A stretch of 64,000 nt of DNA, from contig CAXIUP010000109.1 of the NCBI GenBank assembly GCA_964035015.1, positions 15,001 through 79,000 of the forward strand. Direction: 5' to 3'. Position numbers and translations under genes: made by a program. The notes beneath the pieces were generated by a model, which searched no databases, had not been told where the DNA came from, and saw only the letters and a list, made by a program, of their open reading frames with translations. Within the stretch, counting starts at the first letter, position 1, and every line of letters starts with the position of its first letter. This stretch comes from Corallium rubrum. Lineage: Eukaryota; Cnidaria; Anthozoa; Scleralcyonacea; Coralliidae. This document shows, piece after piece, positions 42,524 through 51,280 of this stretch.

Positions 42524-43126
42524 ATGAGGGATGGAAAAAAATGTAAATTCGTATGTTTTTTAAAACGTTTTCTGTACACTAACGAAATTGAAAAGCTAGC
42601 GTCTGAAAATGTTATGTTAAAAAAATATTTTTTGGGCGCTTTTCCAGCAGACGTATTGCCTAAAAATATAACAAAAAATTGTTGTTGGATATGGAATACG
42701 GATGAAAGTGACGCCGATGGTCGCCATTGGGTAGCTATTTGGTTGAGCGGGGATAAAATGTATTTTTTCGATAGTTTTGCAAAGTCAGTCGATTTTTATC
42801 GTCGCGATTATTGGTTGAAATATGCAAAAAAAACACAAAAGAAATTTATTTACGTACAGAAACGTCAATTACAATCAAAAATAACGTATACTTGTGGTTA
42901 TTGGAGTTTATTATATTTATACGAAAAATGCAAAAACATAGAAAATGCTAATCACTGGTGGAAATGGAAAAACAATAAAATAAAAATAAATAACGAAATA
43001 AATTTAAAAAAAAAAATCGATATTAGATTTGGTGATATAATCGATAAATTAATAGTTAAAAAATGTAAAAGTAAAGAAGAAAATCAACAATGTTGTCGTA
43101 GTTTTACAGAGTCTTTTATTAAATAA
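42524..43126 (+). CDS. Adenain-like cysteine protease (200 aa)
   Basis: Virion maturation protease of the adenovirus/Ulp1-type fold. Catalytic H68 in DGRHWVAIW, acidic D83 in YFFDSFAKS, oxyanion-hole Gln near 115-117 in QKRQLQS, nucleophile C124 in YTCGYWSLLYL. Length is close to adenain (about 204 aa). Likely substrates are the GG-motif core proteins of this element. Last gene of the + strand virion operon; intact. Confidence 0.9.
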   Translation: MRDGKKCKFVCFLKRFLYTNEIEKLASENVMLKKYFLGAFPADVLPKNITKNCCWIWNTDESDADGRHWVAIWLSGDKMYFFDSFAKSVDFYRRDYWLKYAKKTQKKFIYVQKRQLQSKITYTCGYWSLLYLYEKCKNIENANHWWKWKNNKIKINNEINLKKKIDIRFGDIIDKLIVKKCKSKEENQQCCRSFTESFIK

Positions 43127-43142
43127 AAAATTTTTTTTTACA

Positions 43143-43268
43143 TTAAAATATTCCACCAAGCACACTCGCTATAGCTAGCAACCCCCCAAGCCCTCCTTTT
43201 TGTCTTTTTTTTACTCCTCTTTGTCTTTTTTTCAAAACACCTCCTCTTTGTCTTTTTTCAACCCCTCA
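43143..43268 (-). CDS. QKGG-tail reading frame without an ATG
   Basis: Open for about 40 codons. It carries KRQRGG, KKRQKGGLGG and a hydrophobic C-terminus LLAIASVLGGIF, the same Gly-Gly then hydrophobic layout as the core peptide at 39426. No ATG. It overlaps the end of the 83-aa gene at 43232, in the -1 register, across an A6 run at 43253-43258. A frameshifted extension of that gene is the simplest explanation; an indel is the alternative. Confidence 0.4.
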
Positions 43269-43483
43269 CCTCTTTGCATAGGGTATGGGGAATTCCCCCA
43301 GTACCCACGCATACCGGGTGCGTAAACAGTTGACCCCCCTTTTTGTCCAAACCATCTTCTTCTGACTGATTTCGGCATTAAAGGAAGACCACCTTTTTGT
43401 TTAAAAAAAATTTTTTTTTTCTGTGCTTTCGGCATGAATAAACTAAGAAGACCAAAACCGCCTTTTTGCCCTTTTTTTCCCAT
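43232..43483 (-). CDS. QKGG-repeat protein (83 aa)
   Basis: ATG 43483, one base after the stop of the upstream gene. Three Gln-Lys-Gly-Gly sites (KGQKGGFG, FKQKGGLP, FGQKGGST) each sit after a Lys/Arg-rich block and about 20-25 residues apart. FGLLSLFMPK resembles the hydrophobic block of adenovirus-type core proteins. Probably a polyprotein-like virion protein cut by the protease next door. Confidence 0.55.
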   Translation of the reverse strand: MGKKGQKGGFGLLSLFMPKAQKKKIFFKQKGGLPLMPKSVRRRWFGQKGGSTVYAPGMRGYWGNSPYPMQRGEGLKKDKEEVF

Positions 43484-43484
43484 T

Positions 43485-43655
43485 TCACCAGTCGGGGGTA
43501 TACAGAATTTTACCAACTGTTCGTTTCCGCGGTTTGACACCACTACCTCTTTGGTTTTTTTTCTTGCGGTATAAATATCTCAATTGATTTGTTTGTTTCG
43601 CACGAAAAGCGTCGTAAAATCCCCCTAATTGACGACGTTGTTTTCGCCGTCGCAT
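43485..43655 (-). CDS. Small basic QLGG protein (56 aa)
   Basis: ATG 43655. Begins MRRRKQRRQLGGFYDAFRAK and remains basic to the end. The first 12 residues combine an Arg block with a Q-x-G-G site, as in the other small core-like proteins. Directly upstream of and translationally coupled to the gene at 43483. Confidence 0.5.
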   Translation of the reverse strand: MRRRKQRRQLGGFYDAFRAKQTNQLRYLYRKKKNQRGSGVKPRKRTVGKILYTPDW

Positions 43656-43723
43656 CTTGTATTAGAATGAACAATAACAAACAAACAATTTTTTTTAAAT
43701 TTTTTTTATTAAGAAAAAAATAA

Positions 43724-44362
43724 TTACACGTTATAAACTAATGTATTTTCACCGGGAAATATATTAGTGCGTACGCGAGTATTTTCATAACTATTTGCCG
43801 CGTTATCAAATAATAAATAACCATAAGGGTCTTTATTTACATCATCTAAAATAGATGTGAATACTTCACGATTTATTTTTTTATTATCGCCAATAGTATA
43901 CATATTTCTAACATCGGCTAAATTTTTAAACATTAAATGATATTGACTATTGACACGTGAGTTGCGTAATTTACCATCGCCGTACATTAAATTTTGACAT
44001 ACAAAAATAACACTAATATTTTTATGATGGGCGTCACGACACGCAAAGTTATTCAAATTAGTTAAATTTTTTTTCGAAGAAGCAGCAACGGTCATAAGAT
44101 CGTCTAAAATTACTAAAGTATTATCGTTTAAATTAGTTTGTAAATCAGCTGCCTTCGGGATCCCTTTAGTACACTCAATAAATTCAATTTCCAGATTTTT
44201 TTCTTTCCCCACGCGTTCGATCTCACTGTACAGGGGTTGATAAGACGTGTATAGAAACAAAACTTTATCGATTAAAGGTGTTATCATGCTCTCGATGGAT
44301 TGTATTAATTTGTAAAGCCAAAATGTTTTACCACACTGCGACGGTCCGCATAATGTTAACAT
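43724..44362 (-). CDS. FtsK/A32-type genome-packaging ATPase (212 aa from first ATG)
   Basis: Walker A GPSQCGKT (residues 6-13), Walker B LVILDD (83-88), sensor-like VIFVCQN (about 119-125). This motor would drive DNA into the capsid. From the first ATG the Walker A is only five residues from the N-terminus. The same frame stays open upstream through a QHPF-type block that usually precedes Walker A, up to the TAG that ends PolB. There is no other ATG, so initiation is unusual (see finding). Confidence 0.85.
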   Translation of the reverse strand: MLTLCGPSQCGKTFWLYKLIQSIESMITPLIDKVLFLYTSYQPLYSEIERVGKEKNLEIEFIECTKGIPKAADLQTNLNDNTLVILDDLMTVAASSKKNLTNLNNFACRDAHHKNISVIFVCQNLMYGDGKLRNSRVNSQYHLMFKNLADVRNMYTIGDNKKINREVFTSILDDVNKDPYGYLLFDNAANSYENTRVRTNIFPGENTLVYNV

Positions 44363-44407
44363 AAACGGATGTTGAAAGGGTATTACAGCACCATTTAATT
44401 GAACTCT

Positions 44408-47400
44408 CTACAAAAAACCATAAGGAACGGTGTAAAAATTATTTTTAGCTACACGTTTGTTAAAAGTGAAAGTGAATTTTTTCTCTTCGTCTGCGGTGAA
44501 AATATGGTTGATTTTATCGCGTGTTATTTTATCTGTATATTTAATTTTAATCAGCTGCGATTTATCTTCGACGCAATTTTTTAATGATTCAAAATTTAAC
44601 TGTTTTTTTATTTTTTCATTGGTTAAACTAAAACCCTTTATGTGCACAATTTCGTTATCTAAATTTGTTCGGTACGAATACGATTTCGGACCTGTTGCGC
44701 AAAATTGAGTGATCCATTCATTTCTTTTTAACTCGTTTGTTAAATCACCCAGATAATTCCCTCTCTTAACCGTTACGTCGCTAGTTTTACTCGTGTAAAT
44801 TACGGAGTCGGTGTCAAAATACAAAACACGTTCGCCTAAGCTATCGATCAACTCGTACAATTTCAAGCGCGCGTAGGCTGTGACAAAACTCGCAATAACT
44901 ACGTTACCGGTTCTTAACGGGGTAGCAACGACATCGGTTTTTTGATAAGTGACACGCAAGGTGTTTTCGTTAACAAAATCAGTCGAAGTTAAATTTACAT
45001 TCGGATCGTTCGCTAGTCTTAATAATTCGTGGTAATCGGATAAAAAATCGACTTTTGTATTATTATCGTTTTGTGCAAATTTACCCCAAAGTGAATTTAA
45101 TATATTTTTCGCTGTAGCTCGTAAACCCGGGTTATATTCTATCTTCTCTTTTTCTAATAAAATACCCTCGTTTCTATAGTAGTCAGCGATATATTTATCA
45201 ACTTCGGAATCGATTAAATTTTTATCGTCGTCATAACATTCGTCGGGAAAACCGCTCGCCTCCTGTTTTATTTTTAAAAAACAATTTACAAACTCTTGAA
45301 AAATTCTTTCCTGACGCGGGTAATGGTAAATTTCATAAGTTTCAATGATTCTGTAACCTTTTTCAATAGCTTTATTTACTTCTACGCTAGACCAGGTACC
45401 CGAAATACACCGTTCATCTTCGTTATGCGTACACGGTGTTAATTGAATTCTGCTGGCGCACGCGTGACACAAAGGAAATATTAACCGGTCGTTAAGACGT
45501 ACGGGTAAAACGGGAAAATACAAGTGTTGCGGCGGTAAAATACGGCATTTTACTAAACCGAATACTTCAGCTATTTTCACACGCTCACATTCTTCTTTAA
45601 TATATATCGTTGGATGACCGACGGGGAATTTGTTGGCTTTTTGAACGTAGGGGTATAAAGATGTGAAATCATCGTAATTAATTTTTTCATCCATGTTTGT
45701 GTTTTTAAATAAGCAAACAGGCGATGTTCGACCACCGTAAAGCGCATCTCTTACTTCTAACGGGAGATAAGCGCTGTAAAAAATCTTTTTTTCAATTATA
45801 TTTTTTTTCGTGAATTTACATTCTTCTTGAAAATCACATTCCCATTTTTCTATTACTTTATAACCGGCTTTTTCCATGTCATGCGTGAATTTTTTTGTCG
45901 CCGCGTAAAGATGCGTAAATTTCGTATTATTTAAACGATTCGTTTCGTAGGGATAATAACATTTCACGCACCCGTGAAAATAGCATCCGTGAAATTGATA
46001 GACGGTGTTCTCGTAAAAACCGTCGACATAACGACCCAAAATTTGCTTTTCACCATTTCGCGAACATTTATACTCTAACGCACCGTTTGCTTCTTCTGCG
46101 TTTATTTTATCTAGCCACATTAGCGCTACAACACTTTGATTAGCACGACCCCTATACCCGCTAGCGGGTATGATTCCGACACATTTGTCTCTTAAAAAAT
46201 TCATACGAAATACTTTTAACGTCAGACTTGCTATGGTGATACATTCTGTGTCGTAAAAAGGGACGACGCCAGAAGTATCACGCATAAACATAGCGAATTT
46301 AATGCATCCTTTTCGTAAAATATCGACGTCCGAGCTACAGTAATAATACATTTCTTCTTCAAATACATATGGTTTTTCTTTTTTTTTCAAATACCATTCT
46401 TCAAATTTAGCTTTTGTTTTCTCCTCCATATTTTCAAGATCGAAATAATCACGCGCGACAATACCCCCTACATAGAATAAATCTGTAAATTTATACGGAT
46501 GAAATCCCTTCGTTAATTCCTCAAGTCCCATTGTTTCTGGAATTTTAGACAATTTCATGTGTAAAAATGAATAGCTATCGAAAAAAGTTATTTTCTTATC
46601 AGGGATTTTCAACATCATTATTTTACATCCATTCATTATAGTGTCAGGGTAAATTTTTTTTTCATTAATGAGATATTGAAAAATAAAAATAGTGTCAAAC
46701 CGCCCCCCATTATGCGCTAACCAAACAGAATTTTCTTGTGCTAATAGAAACTCGCATAATTCCTTTACAGTATCGCTCCCTTGAAAAACAAATTCACGTC
46801 TTCCACAGCAAGGTTGAATATTATCGCTCGCGATGTGTTTTTTACTTTTTTTAAACTCAATATTTTCACATTTACGACACACTTTTTGCACAACGCAATA
46901 ATACGGTACCATTAATTTATTTTCATCGACGCGCGTTTCAAAATCAAAAAAAAATAAAGTAGGTTGTTTAATTTGTTTGTTTGTTTTCACGGTTTTCATA
47001 TAACAAAAATGCGTTTTATCCTTATAGTCATTGCAGTGGTGACAAAACTGCTTATTACAATCATGCTTTTTCGTATTCTTAGCAGAAAAAAAACGAAAAC
47101 GCGGTACAATCTTAGCGCAAGTTTGGCAAAAAAATAAGTAACTACACGGTGTTAATTTTCCGTAATTACCCTGTTGAGGGAAAAAAACACGGTTCGACAA
47201 ATGAGCTAAAAAACATTTATTATTATAAAATAAAATGTTACAATTGGAACACTCAATTTTGCAGTCGATGGTGCGATGACATTCAGATTGTTCATAGCAA
47301 CGTTGGCATGTCAAATGATTATGGCACATATGCGTGTCTTTACGCTCATGATTTAAGTAATAATTCATGCATTTCACGCAAAATTTGCTCGGTGGTAACT

Positions 47401-47725
47401 TCGAAAATTTAACCATGCTTAAAACGACATCGTAATGTTTATTATTTAACCACAAACAAACAATGTCGTTGGTTAACTTAATTAAATTACCCTCTTTATC
47501 GCATCGCGAATCATACACTATATCGTTATCAAATTGATCCGAATATACTACTAAATCAACACCCTGCCGTTTAAGAAAATTCTGATAAATACCGCCGTAA
47601 TGTTTACCCCCCACACAACATCCTTCAACTATACCGCATTTGTCATAAATCTCACGAACCTCATCAATAGTGTACAGTGTATCGACAGCTGTACGTGGGG
47701 ATCTTTCCATTTGCACATATCGCAT
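44408..47725 (-). CDS. polB: Protein-primed family B DNA polymerase (about 1105 aa)
   Basis: Replicates the linear element genome. N-terminal 240 residues have many CxxC/CxH clusters (CQRCYEQSECH, CNKQFCHHCND), likely zinc-binding. Exonuclease motifs: FFDFETRVD (about 260), AHNGGRFDT (about 342), YYCSSDVDIL (about 463). Polymerase motifs: DDFTSLYPY (about 688), NILNSLWGKFAQ (about 878), YFDTDSVIY (about 971). Start at ATG 47725 is a choice. An upstream in-frame ATG at 47857 would add a hydrophobic segment but overlap the previous gene. All catalytic residues intact. Confidence 0.93.
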   Translation of the reverse strand: MRYVQMERSPRTAVDTLYTIDEVREIYDKCGIVEGCCVGGKHYGGIYQNFLKRQGVDLVVYSDQFDNDIVYDSRCDKEGNLIKLTNDIVCLWLNNKHYDVVLSMVKFSKLPPSKFCVKCMNYYLNHERKDTHMCHNHLTCQRCYEQSECHRTIDCKIECSNCNILFYNNKCFLAHLSNRVFFPQQGNYGKLTPCSYLFFCQTCAKIVPRFRFFSAKNTKKHDCNKQFCHHCNDYKDKTHFCYMKTVKTNKQIKQPTLFFFDFETRVDENKLMVPYYCVVQKVCRKCENIEFKKSKKHIASDNIQPCCGRREFVFQGSDTVKELCEFLLAQENSVWLAHNGGRFDTIFIFQYLINEKKIYPDTIMNGCKIMMLKIPDKKITFFDSYSFLHMKLSKIPETMGLEELTKGFHPYKFTDLFYVGGIVARDYFDLENMEEKTKAKFEEWYLKKKEKPYVFEEEMYYYCSSDVDILRKGCIKFAMFMRDTSGVVPFYDTECITIASLTLKVFRMNFLRDKCVGIIPASGYRGRANQSVVALMWLDKINAEEANGALEYKCSRNGEKQILGRYVDGFYENTVYQFHGCYFHGCVKCYYPYETNRLNNTKFTHLYAATKKFTHDMEKAGYKVIEKWECDFQEECKFTKKNIIEKKIFYSAYLPLEVRDALYGGRTSPVCLFKNTNMDEKINYDDFTSLYPYVQKANKFPVGHPTIYIKEECERVKIAEVFGLVKCRILPPQHLYFPVLPVRLNDRLIFPLCHACASRIQLTPCTHNEDERCISGTWSSVEVNKAIEKGYRIIETYEIYHYPRQERIFQEFVNCFLKIKQEASGFPDECYDDDKNLIDSEVDKYIADYYRNEGILLEKEKIEYNPGLRATAKNILNSLWGKFAQNDNNTKVDFLSDYHELLRLANDPNVNLTSTDFVNENTLRVTYQKTDVVATPLRTGNVVIASFVTAYARLKLYELIDSLGERVLYFDTDSVIYTSKTSDVTVKRGNYLGDLTNELKRNEWITQFCATGPKSYSYRTNLDNEIVHIKGFSLTNEKIKKQLNFESLKNCVEDKSQLIKIKYTDKITRDKINHIFTADEEKKFTFTFNKRVAKNNFYTVPYGFL

Positions 47726-47801
47726 GTCTTTTTTTAACCACGATAAACCCACTAATAAACTAACTGCGAAGCAACAATTTTTAATGATTTTGTTTAACCC
47801 A

Positions 47802-48431
47802 TCACACACTATGGAAAAAAACACCCATGCGTTGATCGCGCCCGTATTTTTCCACATTTTTTCCACCACCCCCCTCATCATCATCATCGCCGCCTCCACT
47901 ACCCAATTGCTGATATATTCTTTTTCTGCCCAATTGTTTGTTGTTTTTTTTATTTTTATTATATGTGTGGGGAAAAGTCTGAATTACCACGTTTGATTCC
48001 CACCCGTCAGCGATCAACGCACGGTTGCTCTGCATCATTTTTTCAAAAATATTTAATAAAAAATTGACGTTAAAATCTTTAAGTTGAAGAACAGCGGTTG
48101 AAAAATAAGATTTTGGAGCGTGTGAGAAAATAAAACGCACGTAATCATTCTCTGAACTTGTAGACGCTCGAGCTACATTCAGCAAGTAAGTAAACACTAC
48201 ACGTAACGAATGAATGAAGGCGATAAAATTCATACCTGATTTTCGCGCAATCGAAACGTGTAGTGTTTTTTGAGAAAATTTAAATTTTTCATTATAAGAA
48301 GAACTTATAGTATTAGTTTTAAAATCTTCTTCAACTCTTTTTTCATCTCCTCTTTTTTTACGTTCTTCTAATAATGCCCTTAATTCACTCACATCTTCAT
48401 CTGTAAACACATAAGGGTTTTTTTCAGCCAT
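47802..48431 (-). CDS. Hypothetical protein upstream of PolB (209 aa)
   Basis: ATG 48431. Begins MAEKNPYVFTDEDVSELRAL. The central part is helical (NVNFLLNIFEKMMQSN), followed by a basic stretch, IYQQLGSGGGDDDDEGGGG, and a basic C-terminus. Directly upstream of the polymerase, with an 8-nt overlap to the gene before it. Position would suit a replication or terminal protein; no homology seen. Confidence 0.6.
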   Translation of the reverse strand: MAEKNPYVFTDEDVSELRALLEERKKRGDEKRVEEDFKTNTISSSYNEKFKFSQKTLHVSIARKSGMNFIAFIHSLRVVFTYLLNVARASTSSENDYVRFIFSHAPKSYFSTAVLQLKDFNVNFLLNIFEKMMQSNRALIADGWESNVVIQTFPHTYNKNKKNNKQLGRKRIYQQLGSGGGDDDDEGGGGKNVEKYGRDQRMGVFFHSV

Positions 48432-48591
48432 TTTTTCTTTTACTTCTAAAAAAAAAAGGAAATTTTCTTCTCTCTTCTTCTTCGTTTTTTACTTCACCAT
48501 CAACACGATCGATCACTACGTTTTCTGAATCACGTATATTTATACAGTTAAATGTAAAAAAGGGTTTATCTTTAGAACACATTTCACCCAT
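48424..48591 (-). CDS. Small protein (55 aa)
   Basis: ATG 48591 (MGEMCSKDKPFFTFN). The stop overlaps the next start by 8 nt. Acidic middle, Lys/Arg/Phe end. First gene of the minus-strand replication unit. Divergent with the gene at 48641; only 49 bp between starts. Confidence 0.45.
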   Translation of the reverse strand: MGEMCSKDKPFFTFNCINIRDSENVVIDRVDGEVKNEEEERRKFPFFFRSKRKNG

Positions 48592-48640
48592 TTTTTCCAA
48601 AAAAAACAACTAAAATTAAAAAAAAAAATAAAATAAATAA

Positions 48641-49033
48641 ATGATACATATAATACAAACAGCGACAGGTTTTTTTTTTAGTAATTACCACCCAACCATG
48701 GATTACGGTCACATTCACATCGAGGTTTATTTAAGAAATAAAGAAAACGAACATACCTACATGGGATACGAAATTCTCGATAATGATGAAGAAATATTAT
48801 TCTCTCCTTTTATCTTACGAGAGTGTCTTCAAGAATTTCAAAATAACGAAGGAAAACAATTAATATTTATTTCAAGTTTTGAATTAACGCAACGCTTTAA
48901 TGATATGCGAAAAAAAATATTACACATACCTTCAGATATATTGTATAAGATAGAATGTTTAATTAAATTTATCACAAAGAGAGAGAAAATAGATAACCAG
49001 GATCTTTACATGGGAATAAGAACAATATTCTAA
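48641..49033 (+). CDS. Hypothetical protein (130 aa)
   Basis: ATG 48641. Beta-rich N-terminus (HIHIEVYLRNKEN) and helical C-terminus. No family recognised. Followed 14 nt later by the SET-domain gene. Confidence 0.55.
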   Translation: MIHIIQTATGFFFSNYHPTMDYGHIHIEVYLRNKENEHTYMGYEILDNDEEILFSPFILRECLQEFQNNEGKQLIFISSFELTQRFNDMRKKILHIPSDILYKIECLIKFITKREKIDNQDLYMGIRTIF

Positions 49034-49047
49034 AAAAAAATAAAAAA

Positions 49048-49605
49048 ATGGTTAAACAAGGTGTGAATAGAGGTGGTCGAAAAATGAGTTTAATTTCGCA
49101 AAATGTACGCGCTGTTTTACAATGTCGAAGCTTCACGTTAAAAAGAAAACGATGTCGAAAAAGAACAGCTCACACGCATAAATGTTGGATTCATCTAGCA
49201 AAAGAAGATAACTTACGTGTTAAAAAATCACAGATTCCAAACGCAGGCAAAGGGCTGTACGCTTGGAAAAAACCTTTTAGACGCGATACACCCGTCTCTA
49301 CGTACACAGGTGAAAGAACCACAGTAAAACGTATGGATCGAAAATACGGTGCTAAAACAATCGCACAATATAGCTTATGCGATGGTCCCCGTCACTGTGT
49401 CGATGCTTATAAATCAACGGATGGAGCGGCTCGATTCTGTAATGATGCGAAGGGATCGCGACATAAAAATAACGCTTGTTTTACAGGAACAACTAAACAC
49501 AATAGTCGATTTAAATTACATGCAACCGCGGGTATAAAACCCCATCAGGAAATTTTTGCCGACTACGGTAACGAATACTGGCCGCGTGGGTACTTTAAAA
49601 AGTAA
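49048..49605 (+). CDS. SET-domain protein, putative lysine methyltransferase (185 aa)
   Basis: Starts at ATG 49048. After a basic Cys/His-containing N-terminus come the SET landmarks. These are RVKKSQIPNAGKGLYAW, STYTGE, the SAM/substrate-site motif ARFCNDAKGSRHKNNACF (a variant of RF-NHS---N), and KPHQEIFADYGNEYW (the E-x-x-x-DYG-x-x-YW block). The enzyme would methylate lysines with S-adenosylmethionine. SET genes occur in some large DNA viruses. Chromatin control of the integrated copy or methylation of core proteins are both possible. Confidence 0.85.
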   Translation: MVKQGVNRGGRKMSLISQNVRAVLQCRSFTLKRKRCRKRTAHTHKCWIHLAKEDNLRVKKSQIPNAGKGLYAWKKPFRRDTPVSTYTGERTTVKRMDRKYGAKTIAQYSLCDGPRHCVDAYKSTDGAARFCNDAKGSRHKNNACFTGTTKHNSRFKLHATAGIKPHQEIFADYGNEYWPRGYFKK

Positions 49606-49633
49606 TAAATTAATTATAAAACGAAAAAAAAAA

Positions 49634-49894
49634 ATGAGTAGAAATCGGAGAAACACGGGTTTTCGAGGAAAAAAAAGACAAAGAGGTGGGCGTGGTAAAA
49701 AAATTCAAAAAGTCATGAATATTATGAAAGATTTTCAAACCACCAAAAACAAGATTTTAAAGAAAATAAAAAACGGGGTGGTGAAAGTGAAGAAATTTAA
49801 AAAAAAACAATTTGGTGGTTTGGTGCAGCCGAGTGTAGACACATATCAACAATTTGGTGGAAGAATGGCACCCAAAAAATATTATTTAAAATAA
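49634..49894 (+). CDS. Lys/Arg-rich QxGG-motif protein (86 aa)
   Basis: ATG 49634 (MSRNRRNTGFRGKKRQRGG). Highly basic, with QRGG, KKQFGGLVQ and YQQFGGRMA sites. Same logic as the minus-strand QKGG proteins but on the + strand and next to the SET gene. Candidate DNA-binding core protein and possible methylation substrate. Confidence 0.55.
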   Translation: MSRNRRNTGFRGKKRQRGGRGKKIQKVMNIMKDFQTTKNKILKKIKNGVVKVKKFKKKQFGGLVQPSVDTYQQFGGRMAPKKYYLK

Positions 49895-49990
49895 TTTTTA
49901 AAAAAATATAAATAAAAATCAAAATAAATTATAGAGAAAAAAAACAAAGACGTAGTTTTTTTTTTTGTTGCTTTCAACAAATCTTTATTT

Positions 49991-50632
49991 TTAAAAAAAA
50001 TTATCGGAATAAATTACACGTGTTTCATACGTTACGTAAGGTAGGTGAGCTACACCGTATTTTACATTCTTTCTCGTTTTAATGAATTCTTTAAATTCAA
50101 TATGTTGAAGTAAAATTAAATCGTCGTCTCGAGATAAATCATATTTTAAATTCTCAATTTTAATTGAACTTGAAAACATAGGTAAACTAAAATATGCGTC
50201 TTTTGAATTTCGGGGAATTATTTGATCCGATGTTATATGGTTCGCAACATAAGGAGTAGTTATTTTTAGCAAATCTTTATTTACTTGAAGTATAGTGAAA
50301 AAAATACTACCATGTTCTTCACTCTGCACATTTTTAGAAATTTTAATTTCTATAGAATCAATTATTTTTCTTTTTTCCCACGCATTTAAATCGGGAGTGC
50401 GCGTTAAAGAAAATGGATACGCATTTTGGTTTTTCAAACCTGAATTTATAGATGTAAAAGTAATAGCTCTCGTTTTCTCATTAACATAAGGTTCGATAAT
50501 AGCCCCTTGACGTGCACTTTGTTCTCGAAAATGATACTCGTGGTTGGAACGTTTCGCCGGTGTTTTTCCATATTCGTCTGCTGAATGAAACCAAAAACGC
50601 GGATTTTTTATAATAATTTTTTTATCAGCCAT
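49991..50632 (-). CDS. Hypothetical protein (213 aa)
   Basis: ATG 50632. Beta-rich composition with WFHSADEYGKTPAKRSNHEY near the start and YVTYETRVIYSDNFF at the end. Overlaps the next minus-strand gene by 8 nt. Could be a virion surface or minor capsid protein; no homology recognised. Confidence 0.6.
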   Translation of the reverse strand: MADKKIIIKNPRFWFHSADEYGKTPAKRSNHEYHFREQSARQGAIIEPYVNEKTRAITFTSINSGLKNQNAYPFSLTRTPDLNAWEKRKIIDSIEIKISKNVQSEEHGSIFFTILQVNKDLLKITTPYVANHITSDQIIPRNSKDAYFSLPMFSSSIKIENLKYDLSRDDDLILLQHIEFKEFIKTRKNVKYGVAHLPYVTYETRVIYSDNFF

Positions 50633-51257
50633 AGGAATACAAAATTTTATCTCTTTTTTTTCGATCGTGTGTTAACTCGGCAACCCGTGCTGCGAAAAGC
50701 CTAACTTCGTATAAAGAACAATGAACATTATGTTTTACATGTTCCCTGCATACCCTTATATCTTTAAGAAAATATCTAACTAATTTTTCATATTTTTCCA
50801 CGCCAAAATGTTCTAAATTTACACAGTCCACACCCATTAACGCGCATAAATCAGATTCAATTTTACCCCCTTTATAACCAAATAAAATCTCGGATCTACC
50901 ACTAAATTTTTTTTTAAATTCGTCTAAAAATTCCGCTTGATTGTAATATCGTGGATTTTTTCGATAATTATATAATTTTAATCCGTGAATCTGAAATTGA
51001 TGATAAATAGTGCGTTTATCGGCTTTAGTCATTTTCACGTAATCTTGAGCGTCTTCAATAAAACAATGAAACATTTCGTATTTCCCACTGTGCATATAAA
51101 TCAACGAAACCTCGCGAAAATAAACCAACGAATTAATGCGATAACATTCACAATCCATAATATGCGTGACATTTTTTAATATCTCTTCTCCTTTTACACC
51201 ATATAAATCTGTATGATTTACAATTTTGTTAAACTCGTTATCATAACGCGAATACAT
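50625..51257 (-). CDS. Hypothetical protein with YKGGKIE motif (210 aa)
   Basis: ATG 51257 (MYSRYDNEFNK); the longer frame would need TTG. Central motif LFGYKGGKIESDLCALMGVD is followed by VNLEHFGVEKY and a CREHVKHNVHCS Cys/His block. KGG-x-E-x-D followed by NLE recalls a conserved protein type found in invertebrate mobile elements, but I cannot name it. Nuclease activity is possible and unproven. Confidence 0.55.
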   Translation of the reverse strand: MYSRYDNEFNKIVNHTDLYGVKGEEILKNVTHIMDCECYRINSLVYFREVSLIYMHSGKYEMFHCFIEDAQDYVKMTKADKRTIYHQFQIHGLKLYNYRKNPRYYNQAEFLDEFKKKFSGRSEILFGYKGGKIESDLCALMGVDCVNLEHFGVEKYEKLVRYFLKDIRVCREHVKHNVHCSLYEVRLFAARVAELTHDRKKRDKILYSYG

Positions 51258-51280
51258 CTTACAGCAGAATGACAAAAAAA

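Noticed and set aside
47726..47899. N-terminal extension of PolB to 47899
   Set aside because: Needs a GTG start and overlaps the upstream gene. An ATG at 47725 gives the usual polymerase length, though the ATG at 47857 cannot be excluded.
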